Source: NCEH01 sp043195095
GTDB lineage: Bacteria > Pseudomonadota > Alphaproteobacteria > Rhizobiales > Xanthobacteraceae
Direction: 5' to 3' (one strand)
Assembly: GCF_043195095.1 (NCBI RefSeq)
Contig: NZ_JBAFWN010000001.1
Length of the DNA: 64,000 bases
The translations under genes and the position numbers were made by a program. Below the pieces are notes generated by a model, which saw only the letters and a list, made by a program, of their open reading frames with translations, was not told the origin of the DNA and searched no databases. Below are positions 32,048 to 40,831 of this stretch, piece after piece (the stretch's first letter is position 1; the number at the start of each line of letters is the position of its first letter).

Positions 32048-34026
32048 GCGATATCGCCGTCGCCCCCGTCCGGCGGGGGGTGCGTTTTTCCGTCGGCTGG
32101 CTGATCGCCATCGCGGTGGCGGTTCTGCTGGTGGCCCCCCTTGCCGCGCCGGACAGCTTTCGCTGGGCACTGAGCTATCCCACCGCCTGGGTGGTGCCGG
32201 TGTCCGACTGGCTGCGCGCCTTCCTGTTCTGGCTGGTGCGGGACCTCAGCTTCGGCCTGTTCACCTTCAAGGACATGACGCGCTTCGTCTCCTCCCTCTT
32301 TGCCGGGGCGCTGGAGATTCCGAAGGCGATCTTCTCCACCGGCTTCACCTTTGGCGAAGATGGGTTCCACATTCCCCGCCTGTCCTGGGCCGGCATCGTC
32401 TGCGCCATGGGCATCTGGGGCTACATGCTGGGTGGCGCGCGGCTTGCCGCGCTGGGCGCGCTCGGCTTCGGCTATATCGCTTTGTTCGGGCAATGGGACA
32501 GCGCCATGGTCACGCTCTCCCAGGTGGTGCTGGCGGTGGCGTTCGGAGTGTTCTCCGGGCTCATGCTCGGCATCTGGGCATTCCGCACGCCGCGCCTTCA
32601 GCCGGCGGTGGTGGCGACCCTGGATTTCATGCAGACGGTGCCCACCTTCGCCTATCTGGTGCCACTGATCTTCCTGGTCGGCGTCGGTCCGGTGTCGGGC
32701 CTCATGGCCACCATCCTCTATGCCATGCCGCCCATGGTGCGCGTGACCATGATGGCGCTGAAGGCCGTGCCGCCCGAACTGGACGAACTCGGCCGCATGA
32801 CCGGCTGCACCACCCGCCAGGCGCTGTGGAAGGTGCTCGTCCCCTCGGCGCGCGACGACCTGCTGATCGGTGTCAACCAGGTGATCATGCTGACCCTCAA
32901 CATGATCATCATCGCCGCCATGGTGGGCGCCGGCGGTCTCGGGTTCGACGTGCTCAACGCGCTGCGCCAGCCGAACGGCCTCGGCAAGGGCCTGGAAGCC
33001 GGCATGGCGGTGGTGGCGCTCGCCATCGTGCTCGACCGCATGAGCCGTGCCGTCGTGGAACTGCGGCCGGTGCACGGACACGCAGCTGTGGTCCGGCGGC
33101 GCTATGTCTGGGCCGGGCTCGCCGTCCTGCTCGGCTTCACGCTGTTGTCGTTCGCCATACAAGAGCTTGAGGTCCTGCCGCGCGATTGGCGCGTCTCCAC
33201 AGGCAGCATGTGGTCGGAAGTGGTGAGTTTCGTGAACACCCATCTGTTCACCACCGCCGAGGCGTTCCGCACCTTCATCCTGCTGAACCTGCTGCTGCCG
33301 GTGAAGAAGGCCCTCATCGGCATGCCCTGGCCCGCGTTGATCGCCGTGGTGGGCGCCGGCGCCTGGCGGCTCGGGGGATGGCGCTTCGCCCTCGGCATGA
33401 TGGCTCTCATCGCCTTCATTCCCGTCGCCGGGCTCTGGGAGCGCGGGATGACGACGATCTATCTGTGCGGCATCTCGGCAATCCTCGCCATTCTCATCGG
33501 TGTGCCGCTCGGGGTGCTCGGCAGCCGCTCGGACCGGCTGCACAAATTCCTCGGCACCTTGTGCGACACGCTGCAGACCATGCCGGCCTTCGTCTATCTG
33601 CTGCCGGTGGTGATGCTGTTCCGCATCGGCGACGTCTCGGCCATGGTGGCGATCGTGCTTTATTCGCTGGTGCCGGCCATCCGCTTCACCGACCACGGCC
33701 TGCGCCGCGTGCCGCCCAGCCTGACCGAAGCGGGCACCATGGCCGGCTGCACACCCATGCAGCGCCTGCTGAAGGTGGAACTGCCCTATGCCATGCCGGA
33801 AATCATGCTGGGGGTGAACCAGGTGATCATGATGGCCCTGAGCATGCTGGTGGTCTCCTCCTTCGTCGGCACAAACGATCTCGGCAAGCAGATCCAGGTG
33901 GCGATTTCCCAGGCGGATCCCGGCAAGGGCCTCTCGGCGGGTCTCGCCATCGCCTTCCTCGGGATCTTGGCGGACCGGATGATCGGCCGCTGGGTGGCCG
34001 CACGTAAGGCTCAGATGGGGCTTTGA
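32044..34026 (+). CDS. Double-length ABC permease (two fused ProW-type domains)
   Basis: A 660-residue protein, about twice the length of ordinary ProW/OpuAB. Two binding-protein-dependent permease domains can be seen. The first has DFMQTVPTFAYLVPLIFLVG and later DELGRMTGCTTRQALWKVLV with VNQVIMLTLNMIIIAAMVGA. The second has CDTLQTMPAFVYLLPVVMLF and TEAGTMAGCTPMQRLLKVEL with VNQVIMMALSMLVVSSFVG. Each includes the EAA cytoplasmic loop that docks the ATPase. One polypeptide therefore supplies both halves of the pore. Translationally coupled to the ATPase. Confidence 0.93.
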   Translation: MSDIAVAPVRRGVRFSVGWLIAIAVAVLLVAPLAAPDSFRWALSYPTAWVVPVSDWLRAFLFWLVRDLSFGLFTFKDMTRFVSSLFAGALEIPKAIFSTGFTFGEDGFHIPRLSWAGIVCAMGIWGYMLGGARLAALGALGFGYIALFGQWDSAMVTLSQVVLAVAFGVFSGLMLGIWAFRTPRLQPAVVATLDFMQTVPTFAYLVPLIFLVGVGPVSGLMATILYAMPPMVRVTMMALKAVPPELDELGRMTGCTTRQALWKVLVPSARDDLLIGVNQVIMLTLNMIIIAAMVGAGGLGFDVLNALRQPNGLGKGLEAGMAVVALAIVLDRMSRAVVELRPVHGHAAVVRRRYVWAGLAVLLGFTLLSFAIQELEVLPRDWRVSTGSMWSEVVSFVNTHLFTTAEAFRTFILLNLLLPVKKALIGMPWPALIAVVGAGAWRLGGWRFALGMMALIAFIPVAGLWERGMTTIYLCGISAILAILIGVPLGVLGSRSDRLHKFLGTLCDTLQTMPAFVYLLPVVMLFRIGDVSAMVAIVLYSLVPAIRFTDHGLRRVPPSLTEAGTMAGCTPMQRLLKVELPYAMPEIMLGVNQVIMMALSMLVVSSFVGTNDLGKQIQVAISQADPGKGLSAGLAIAFLGILADRMIGRWVAARKAQMGL

Positions 34027-34432
34027 AGCAGGATCATCGCCGCTCCCTTGGAGGGGCGATGACCTTCTCTGCCGCATTTACGAATGCCGCCCGCGCTCCC
34101 GCAGAGGGAAAATGTTTCACGTGAAACAATAGGTTAGCGTAGACGAAACGCGGTTTAAAGAGGCTCCTCGCGAGACTTTTGCGCGATGACGCCGCCCCTT
34201 CGGGTGAATTTCCGCGCATGAATTTCGAAGATGAATTTCGCGCATGGATTTCGCACGCCGCGACGGCTGATGAACCGGCGCGTGGCAGGCCGGCGCGTGC
34301 GGCTTTCGGGTCACGACCTCGGGCTGTCGGCTGCGATGGTGGCGCTGTGGGCGGGACTGGACGATCTCGCCCCGCCGGCTCATCGCCCACCCGCCGCCGC
34401 ATTCGGAAAACACGCCGCGCCAAGGGCGTAAA
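34027..34432. other. Intergenic region with parS
   Basis: About 400 bases between the permease and the tRNA-Leu terminator. It holds parS at 34113-34128 and, at about 34210-34260, three imperfect copies of a GATGAATTTCG-like unit. Frames read across it have no ribosome binding site, and one ends inside the tRNA antisense; none is called. Confidence 0.5.
34113..34128. other. parS centromere site (ParB binding)
   Basis: TGTTTCACGTGAAACA, a perfect 16-bp palindrome identical to the bacterial parS consensus. ParB binds this site and spreads to segregate and condense the origin region. It lies in non-coding DNA as is common. parA and parB are not in this window. Confidence 0.92.
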
Positions 34433-34434
34433 AA

Positions 34435-34454
34435 AAGCCGCCCGGAGGCGGCTT
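34435..34454 (-). terminator. Intrinsic terminator of tRNA-Leu
   Basis: Stem AAGCCGCC/GGCGGCTT with a 4-nt loop; on the minus strand it is followed by a run of T. It lies 15 bases beyond the tRNA 3' end. Confidence 0.88.
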
Positions 34455-34469
34455 ATCTTTAAAACTGGG

Positions 34470-34556
<87 letters not shown>

Positions 34557-34840
34557 TCGAAGGCCTTGGCCGTCGAGAGGAGGCGAGACATAAGGGGGGA
34601 GGTCCTGCCTTGTCAACGCCTTCCAAGCCGCCTTTTCAAGAAAGATTGCCGGGTCAGCGTTCTGCCGGTGGATAACTTTTCCAGCCCGCCCGCGGGTCGC
34701 GCACCAGCTCCGGTTCCGGTGCCATGCGGCGGCCACTCTGATCAAATCGGCCGCACCGTCCGGCCCGGTCCGCGACGCTCTCGCCTCCCCGATGCCGCCG
34801 GGCCGAACGGGACGTGAGCCCCGTCCGGCGCGGTGCGTCT
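34557..34840. other. Intergenic region between tRNA-Leu and enoyl-CoA hydratase
   Basis: About 280 bases with no translated frame. One DnaA-box-like TTATCCACC (minus strand, near 34670) is present but stands alone. The region contains the tRNA-Leu promoter and the 3' end of the hydratase transcript. Confidence 0.4.
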
Positions 34841-35614
34841 TCAGCTGTTGGTGAAATTGGGCGCGCGCTTCTCGGAAAAAGCCGCCATGCCTTCCTTCTG
34901 GTCCGCCAAAGCGAACTGGGCATGGAACACCCGGCGCTCGAAGCGGATGCCTTCCGAAAGCGTGGTCTCATAGGAGCGGTTGACGCTTTCCTTGGTCATC
35001 ATGGCCACCGGCAGCGACATGGCGGCGATCGTCGCGGCCACCTTCAGCGCCTCGTCCACCAGATCCGCCGCCGGCACGATGCGCGAGACGAGGCCCGCGC
35101 GCTCGGCTTCCTCAGCCCCCATCATGCGCCCGGTCAGGCACATTTCCATGGCCTTGGCCTTGCCCACGAAACGCGTGAGGCGCTGCGTGCCGCCGGCACC
35201 CGGCATCACGCCGAGCTTGATCTCCGGCTGGCCGAACTTGGCCGTATCCGCCGCCAGGATGAAATCGCAGCTCATGGCGAGTTCGCATCCCCCGCCGAGC
35301 GCGAAGCCGGCCACCGCCGCGATCACCGGCTTGCGGGCGCGCGAGAGGCGCTCCCAGGAGGTGATGAAATCATCCAGATAGGTGGCGGGATAGGTGAAGT
35401 CCTTCATCTCCTTGATGTCGGCGCCCGCGGCGAACGCGCGCTCCGATCCGGTGAGGACCATGCAGCCGATTTCGCGGTCCGCCTCGAAGATATCCACGGC
35501 CTCGTTCAGCTCGCGGATGATCTGCGCATTGAGCGCGTTCAGGGCCTGCGGCCGGTTCAGGCGGATCAGGCCGACACGGCCGTGGGTTTCCACCAGGATG
35601 GTCTCATACGCCAT
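34841..35614 (-). CDS. Enoyl-CoA hydratase
   Basis: A 257-residue crotonase that hydrates 2-trans-enoyl-CoA in fatty-acid or amino-acid breakdown. Both catalytic glutamates are present: GGGCELAMSCDF and GQPEIKLGVMPGAGGTQ. The oxyanion-hole segment is AFAAGADIKEM and the C-terminal FSEKRAPNF completes the CoA site. It is next to mutM on the same strand, an arrangement conserved in Rhizobiales, where rpsT and dnaA often follow; here tRNA-Leu follows instead. Confidence 0.94.
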   Translation of the reverse strand: MAYETILVETHGRVGLIRLNRPQALNALNAQIIRELNEAVDIFEADREIGCMVLTGSERAFAAGADIKEMKDFTYPATYLDDFITSWERLSRARKPVIAAVAGFALGGGCELAMSCDFILAADTAKFGQPEIKLGVMPGAGGTQRLTRFVGKAKAMEMCLTGRMMGAEEAERAGLVSRIVPAADLVDEALKVAATIAAMSLPVAMMTKESVNRSYETTLSEGIRFERRVFHAQFALADQKEGMAAFSEKRAPNFTNS

Positions 35615-35750
35615 TCTTCATCCTCCCTCGCGCGCGAGCTTGAAGCGCACGCGGCGCCTTTGCTGTAGCACTCCGCCGCGAGGCGCCCAATGCCCGGAAC
35701 GGCCCGCCCGCCTGGCGGATTCGGCCAGGGCACAAGGCGGGCGCGGACAC

Positions 35751-36632
35751 TCAGCGCTGGCAGGAGGCGCAGAAGAAGGTGGAGCGGGCGCCCTGCACCA
35801 TGCGCTGCACCGTGCCCTTGCAATGGCGCGTCGGGCACGGCTGGCCCTCCCGGTCATAGACGCGGAACGCATGCTGGAAATAGCCCAGCTCGCCGTTCAC
35901 CTGCCGATGGTCGCGCAGGCTCGATCCGCCGGCCTGAATGGCCTCGCGCAAGACGTCGCGGATCGCCGTCACCAGGCGCTCGCCCCGCACGGTCGGGCCG
36001 CCGGCCTTGGTCGCGAGCGTCGCGGCGAGGCGGCGCGGCGAGAGGCGGGCGCGGTGCAGCGCCTCGCAGACATAGATGTTGCCGAGCCCCGACACGACCT
36101 TCTGGTCCAGCAGCGTCGCCTTCAGATTGGCCCGGCGGCCCGCGCACACGCGCGCCAGATGGGTGGCGTGGAAGAAGTTGCCGAGCGGCTCCGGGCCGAG
36201 GTTGCGCAGCAGCGGGTGGCTTTCCAGCCGGTCATACGGCACGAGCAGCATGGCGCCGAAGCGGCGGGGATCATTGAAGGTCACGGTCACGCCACTGGAG
36301 AGGTGGAGCACCACGTGATCATGCGGCACCGCTTCGCCACGCGGATAATGGAAGCCGCCGGGGCGGCGCACGTTCGAACCGCCCTCGATCCGGATCGAAC
36401 CCGACATGCCGAGATGCACCACCAGCACCTCGCCGCCGTCGAGATCCGCGAGGAGATATTTCGCCCGCCGCCCGACCGCCTCCACGCGGCGACCGGCGAG
36501 GCGCTCGGCGAAGCTCTCCGGCAAGGGCCAGCGCAGGTCCGGCCGGCGCGCTTCCACGGATTCGATAACGGCCCCTTGCAACACCGGCATAAGACCGCGG
36601 CGGACGGTCTCCACCTCGGGTAATTCGGGCAT
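35751..36632 (-). CDS. mutM: Formamidopyrimidine-DNA glycosylase (Fpg)
   Basis: Excises 8-oxoguanine and formamidopyrimidines from DNA and cleaves at the abasic site. The 293-residue protein begins PELPEVETVRRGL, with the catalytic N-terminal Pro and Glu. Lys near residue 57 (GRRAKYLL) and the helix-two-turn-helix (KVVSGLGNIYVCEALHRA) are present. The C-terminal zinc finger has two cysteine pairs (CPTRHC and CASC), with the first pair spaced by four residues. Start ATG 36632 is set by the requirement for N-terminal MPELPE; AAAGGA lies just upstream. Convention places ubiE divergently beside it in rhizobia; here rmuC is there instead. Confidence 0.96.
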   Translation of the reverse strand: MPELPEVETVRRGLMPVLQGAVIESVEARRPDLRWPLPESFAERLAGRRVEAVGRRAKYLLADLDGGEVLVVHLGMSGSIRIEGGSNVRRPGGFHYPRGEAVPHDHVVLHLSSGVTVTFNDPRRFGAMLLVPYDRLESHPLLRNLGPEPLGNFFHATHLARVCAGRRANLKATLLDQKVVSGLGNIYVCEALHRARLSPRRLAATLATKAGGPTVRGERLVTAIRDVLREAIQAGGSSLRDHRQVNGELGYFQHAFRVYDREGQPCPTRHCKGTVQRMVQGARSTFFCASCQR

Positions 36633-36762
36633 TTTTTCCTTTGCACTCCGCGGTTCTGGTCGCCCAGACTTCCGCCTCGATTCGTAACGCTCCGATGAAG
36701 CTACCTGCGCGGCACGGCGACGCAAGGTGCAATCTTGGCCACCCACACCCGCCCGCGTGCCC

Positions 36763-38022
36763 TCATTCCGCCGCGCCGTGCAGACCCAAGTGCAGGGAGG
36801 ACTGGGCCGGCGCTGGGCTTGCCGCCGGGCCCGCGGCGGCGCCGAGGCCGGTGCCGTCCCCACCATTTTTGGCCGGGATCGCGGCCACCGGCGCGGGCGG
36901 CGCCTCGAATTCCAACTGCTCGAGCCGGCTGCCGCGCTTGGCGATCTTGTCGGCGGAAATCAGCACTTTCGAGACATCCTCGCCGACCTGGCCGAAATGG
37001 CGCGACAGCTCGCCCACCCGCTCGCGCAACCGCCCCACGTCGGCCACCAGGGCGCCAACCTCGGCGCGGATGTGGTCCGCCTGCTCACGCATCCGCGCGT
37101 CCTTGGAGATCGCCTGAACCAGCTGGATCGCCAGCATCAGCAGCGAGGGCGAGACCAGCACCACCCGCACGCGGAAGGCGCGCTGGACGATATCGTCGAA
37201 ACTCTCGTTGATCTCGGCATAGACAGATTCGGACGGCACGAAGATCAGCGCGATGTCCTGCGTCTCCCCCGGCACCAGATAGCGTTCGGCCACGTCATTG
37301 ATGTGCTTCATCATGTCTTGGGTCAGGCGCGCGGCGGCATGCTTGCGCCGCTCGGGGGTCGGCGCCTCGCGGAAGGCGGTGACCGCCTCCAGGGGAAATT
37401 TGGAATCCACCAGCAACGGACGGGAATCCCCCGGCAGGAAGATCGCGCAATCGGGCCGCCGGCCGTTGGACAGCGTGTGCTGGAAGGCGAAGCTGCCCCG
37501 GGGCAGGCCGTCGGCGACGATCGCCTCCATCCGCGCCTGCCCGAAGGCGCCGCGCGCCTGCTTGTTGGAGAGCGTCTCGCGCAGGGAAATGACCTGGGAC
37601 GACAGGTCGGTCAGGCTTTTTTCCGCCTTCTCCACCATCACCAGCCGCTCGGCGAGCTTCGTGAGGCTTTCATGGGTGGCGCGGGCGGAGGTGTTGAAGC
37701 TTTCACCGAGGCGATGGGAGGTGGAATCGAGCCGCTCGGAAACCGCACGGGCCAGTTCGCTTTGGCGTTGGGCGAGCACTTCCGCCATGCTCTGGACCCG
37801 GCCGGAGGTTTCCGCCTGGATGCGGGCGAGATCGCGCAGCCGCGCTTCCATCTCCAGGGCCCGCGCGGCGGCCTCGTCCGCTTCCTCGGTCCGCTGGCGG
37901 GCGGTGCGCCGGGAGGCGAAAAGCATGAGCAACAGCAAGACGAAAACGCCCGCCGCACTTGCTGCGAGCGCGGCGCCAGCGGTTATGGCTTGACCTGCGA
38001 GGAAAAACAGCACTTCGCTCAT
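36763..38022 (-). CDS. rmuC: DNA recombination protein RmuC
   Basis: A 419-residue membrane-anchored protein thought to limit DNA inversion at short repeats. One N-terminal transmembrane helix (AALAASAAGVFVLLLLMLFA) precedes a long coiled coil (about residues 40-160, EEADEAAARALEMEARL). The RmuC nuclease-like domain follows, with DCAIFLPGDSRPLLVDSKFP (the DxK catalytic core) and IALIFVPSESVYAEI. The last 45 residues are Ala/Pro-rich. ATG 38022 has GGAAG just upstream. Divergent from def, as is common in Rhizobiales. Confidence 0.93.
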   Translation of the reverse strand: MSEVLFFLAGQAITAGAALAASAAGVFVLLLLMLFASRRTARQRTEEADEAAARALEMEARLRDLARIQAETSGRVQSMAEVLAQRQSELARAVSERLDSTSHRLGESFNTSARATHESLTKLAERLVMVEKAEKSLTDLSSQVISLRETLSNKQARGAFGQARMEAIVADGLPRGSFAFQHTLSNGRRPDCAIFLPGDSRPLLVDSKFPLEAVTAFREAPTPERRKHAAARLTQDMMKHINDVAERYLVPGETQDIALIFVPSESVYAEINESFDDIVQRAFRVRVVLVSPSLLMLAIQLVQAISKDARMREQADHIRAEVGALVADVGRLRERVGELSRHFGQVGEDVSKVLISADKIAKRGSRLEQLEFEAPPAPVAAIPAKNGGDGTGLGAAAGPAASPAPAQSSLHLGLHGAAE

Positions 38023-38102
38023 CAGCTTCCATAACCCGATTCTTGCACCGAACAAAGCGCGAACATGTTGACGCCGCGCGGACCTTCGCCTATCTGCGTT
38101 TC

Positions 38103-38621
38103 ATGTCCATACGCCCGATCCTCATCATCCCGGAACCCAAGCTGCGGCTCATCTCTGAACCGGTCGCCAAGATCGACCACGAGGTGAAGAAGCTGGTCGC
38201 CGACATGTTCGAGACCATGTACGACGCGCCCGGCATCGGGCTCGCGGCGGTGCAGGTGGGCGTGATGCGGCGCGTCGTGACCATAGACGCCACGCGCGAA
38301 GGGGAGGAGAAGAAGCCTCTCGCCCTGATCAACCCGGAAATTATCGCCTTTTCAGACGAACTTTCGGTTTACAGCGAAGGCTGCCTCTCAATCCCGGAAT
38401 ATTATGAGGAGGTCGAGCGGCCGGCGCGGGTGACGGTGCGGTTCCAGACCCTGGAGGGCGCGACCGTGGAGACCGAGGCGGACGGCCTGTTCGCGACCTG
38501 CATCCAGCACGAGATCGACCATCTCAACGGCGTGCTGTTCATCGACCATCTGTCCAAGCTCAAGCGCGACCGTGTGACCAAGAAGTTCGCCAAGGCCGCC
38601 CGCCGGGAGGCGGAGGGCTGA
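38103..38621 (+). CDS. def: Peptide deformylase
   Basis: Removes the formyl group from nascent protein N-termini. The 172-residue protein has all three metal/active-site motifs: GIGLAAVQVG, EGCLSIP and QHEIDHLNG (Fe/Zn ligands Cys, His, His; catalytic Glu). Length is normal. No good ribosome binding site is seen before ATG 38103, but the family start (MSIRPILIIPEPKL) fixes it. Followed by fmt, which adds the formyl group, on the same strand. Confidence 0.97.
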   Translation: MSIRPILIIPEPKLRLISEPVAKIDHEVKKLVADMFETMYDAPGIGLAAVQVGVMRRVVTIDATREGEEKKPLALINPEIIAFSDELSVYSEGCLSIPEYYEEVERPARVTVRFQTLEGATVETEADGLFATCIQHEIDHLNGVLFIDHLSKLKRDRVTKKFAKAARREAEG

Positions 38622-38767
38622 GCGGCCGGAGCCGAGCGTCCGCGCGTTCCGCATTGCCGCGCCCCCACCCCTTGCCCTAAAACGCGACGCCGCGCGGCCA
38701 CTCGCGCGCGGCCCCAACCACAGCTTGCCGCAGCGCCCGGCGCGGGGCGGCGGCGGAGACCAGTGTG

Positions 38768-39691
38768 ATGCGCATCGTGTTCATGGGCACGCCGGACTTC
38801 GCGGTGCCGACCCTCTCCGAGATCGTCGCGCGCGGCCATGACGTGGTCGCCGTCTACACCCGCGCGCCCGCCCCCGCCGGCCGGCGGGGGCTCGACCTCA
38901 CGCCCTCGCCGGTCCAAGCGGTGGCGGAGAAGTTCGGCCTGCCGGTCTTCACCCCCAAGACCCTGCGCACCGAGGAAGCCGCCGAGCAGATGCGTGCCTT
39001 CAACGCCGACGTGGCGGTGGTGGTCGCCTATGGGCTCATCCTGCCCCAGCCGATCCTGGATGCGCCCGAACTCGGCTGCCTGAACCTGCACGCCTCTCTG
39101 CTGCCCCGCTGGCGCGGAGCGGCGCCGATCCAGCGTGCGGTGATGGCCGGAGACGCGCAAACCGGCATCGCCGTGATGAAAATGGAAGCCGGGCTCGATA
39201 CCGGCCCGGTCGGCCTGCTGGAGCGTGTCGCCATCGGGCCGGACATGACGGCGGGCGAATTGCACGACGCGCTGATGGTGCTCGGCGCCGACCTCATGGG
39301 CCGGGCGCTGGCGGCCCTGGAGCGCGGCGGGCTGCATTTCACCCCCCAGGGCGAGGACGGTGTGCTCTACGCCGCCAAGATCGCCAAGAGCGAAGCCCGC
39401 ATCGACTGGAGCCGGCCCGCCCGCGAGGTGCACAACCAGATTCGCGGCCTCTCCCCCTTCCCCGGCGCCTGGTTCCCCTTGGGCGCGGACGAGGCACGTG
39501 TGAAGGTGCTGCGCGCCACCCTTGCCGAAGGCATAGGCGCGCCGGGCACCGTGCTGGACGATGGCCTCGCCATCGCCTGCGGCGACGGGGCGGTGCGGCT
39601 GGTGCAATTGCAGAAGGCCGGCAAGCAGCCCATGGGCGCGGACACGTTCCTGCGCGGCAATCCACTGCCCCCCGGCACGCGACTTACTTGA
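38768..39691 (+). CDS. fmt: Methionyl-tRNA formyltransferase
   Basis: Formylates initiator Met-tRNA from 10-formyl-tetrahydrofolate. The 307-residue protein begins MRIVFMGTPDFAVPTL. The catalytic signature NLHASLLPRWRGAAPIQ (Asn, His) and the DTGPV segment are present, with the C-terminal OB-fold domain from about residue 205. GTG at 38765 is an alternative by one codon. The 3' end overlaps a small minus-strand gene by 8 bases. Confidence 0.97.
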   Translation: MRIVFMGTPDFAVPTLSEIVARGHDVVAVYTRAPAPAGRRGLDLTPSPVQAVAEKFGLPVFTPKTLRTEEAAEQMRAFNADVAVVVAYGLILPQPILDAPELGCLNLHASLLPRWRGAAPIQRAVMAGDAQTGIAVMKMEAGLDTGPVGLLERVAIGPDMTAGELHDALMVLGADLMGRALAALERGGLHFTPQGEDGVLYAAKIAKSEARIDWSRPAREVHNQIRGLSPFPGAWFPLGADEARVKVLRATLAEGIGAPGTVLDDGLAIACGDGAVRLVQLQKAGKQPMGADTFLRGNPLPPGTRLT

Positions 39692-39917
39692 ATCCGAACT
39701 CTCTGGCTAAAATGGAATAGAGGGCTTCTGCGGCGTCTCTATTTAATTGAATCGTCTGGCTCAATTTTCCCGGAAACTCTCGGTCAGATGTACCCAGCGT
39801 GTCGATCTGGATCAGTCTCGCTTCCCCATCGCCCAGCACAAAATAGTTCGCTTCGATCGGCTTGTGAGTCGTATAGCGATCTCGTTGCTGCCTATTGAAC
39901 GCGGTAATTAGCGCCAT
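39684..39917 (-). CDS. Conserved small protein of unknown function
   Basis: A 77-residue protein with AGGAGG 5 nt before its ATG. The C-terminal half carries the pattern SDREFPGKLSQTIQLNRDAAEALYSIL, here broken as SDREFPGK then SQTIQLN. Stand-alone small proteins with a similar S-D-R/PGK/SQTIQ pattern are widespread and sometimes misannotated as methionyl-tRNA formyltransferase, probably because of position next to fmt. Function unknown. It is transcribed against the fmt-truA direction, overlaps the end of fmt by 8 bases and starts 31 bases from the truA start. Its composition is more AT-rich than both neighbours, suggesting late insertion. Confidence 0.75.
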   Translation of the reverse strand: MALITAFNRQQRDRYTTHKPIEANYFVLGDGEARLIQIDTLGTSDREFPGKLSQTIQLNRDAAEALYSILAREFGFK

Positions 39918-39948
39918 ATTTTCCTCCTGGAATCGAGCAGATCGTAAC

Positions 39949-40686
39949 GTGCCCCGGTACAAGCTCACCATCGAATATGACGGCACCGCCTTCGCCGGCT
40001 GGCAAGTGCAGGCGAACCTTCCCACGGTCCAGGGCGTGCTGATGGATGCGGTGGAGCGGCTCACCGGCACGCGGACCCATGTGGCCGGCGCGGGGCGTAC
40101 CGACGCCGGCGTGCACGCGACCGGGCAAGTGGCGCACATGGATCTTGCCCGCGACTGGCGCACCGACGTGGTGCGCGATGCGCTCACCGCCCATCTGCGG
40201 CCCCATCCGGTGGCGGTGCTCACCGCCGAGCGGGTGGCGGATGATTTCGACGCGCGCTTCTCGGCCACGAAGCGGCATTATCTCTATCGCATCGTCAACC
40301 GCCGGCCGGACCTTGCGCTGGAGCGCGACCGGGCGTGGCGCATTCCCCAGAAGCTGGACGCGCAGGCGATGCATGTGGCCGCCCAGCGCCTGCTGGGCAA
40401 GCATGATTTCACCACCTTCCGCGCCGCCGAGTGCCAGGCTGCCTCCCCGGTGAAGACCCTGGACCAGCTCGACGTGGAGCGGATCGGCGCGGAAATCCGC
40501 GTCACCACGTCCGCCCGCTCGTTCCTCCACCACCAGGTGCGGTCCATGGTGGGATCGCTGCTGCGCGTGGGTGAGGGGCGCTGGAGTGCCGCCGATCTCG
40601 CCGACGCGCTCGCCGCCTGCGATCGCCGGCGCTGCGGCCCCATGGCGCCCGCCGCGGGGCTGTATCTCGCCGCCGTCAGCTATTGA
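39949..40686 (+). CDS. truA: tRNA pseudouridine(38-40) synthase
   Basis: Makes pseudouridine at positions 38-40 in the anticodon arm. The 245-residue protein has the catalytic aspartate in GAGRTDAGVHA, start PRYKLTIEYDGTAFAGWQ and the C-terminal FLHHQVRSMVGSLLRVGEG. GTG 39949 fits the family start; an upstream ATG would add 18 unrelated residues. In rhizobia truA directly follows fmt; here a small antisense gene sits between. Confidence 0.96.
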   Translation: MPRYKLTIEYDGTAFAGWQVQANLPTVQGVLMDAVERLTGTRTHVAGAGRTDAGVHATGQVAHMDLARDWRTDVVRDALTAHLRPHPVAVLTAERVADDFDARFSATKRHYLYRIVNRRPDLALERDRAWRIPQKLDAQAMHVAAQRLLGKHDFTTFRAAECQAASPVKTLDQLDVERIGAEIRVTTSARSFLHHQVRSMVGSLLRVGEGRWSAADLADALAACDRRRCGPMAPAAGLYLAAVSY

Positions 40687-40831
40687 AACTGGGCACCGCC
40701 ACGCTTCTGCGTGGAGCGCGGGGCTGGTCTGCAACCCTGGCCTGAGCCGCGCGGGAACAAGATGGGGGGCACCGGCATTCATCCTGGGTAAAGAGGCGGA
40801 AAAGTGCGTTTCGCCTCAGGTGCGTGAGACC

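Noticed and set aside
34557..34840. Possible oriC next to the hydratase-mutM pair
   Set aside because: Only one imperfect DnaA box (TTATCCACC) and no AT-rich unwinding stretch; the intact tRNA-Leu and short gap do not look like an origin.
40740..40790. Possible EcfG promoter before the hypothetical gene at 40832 (GGAAC, 17 bases, CATT)
   Set aside because: The -10 element should be CGTT; CATT is off consensus and the spacing is at the limit.
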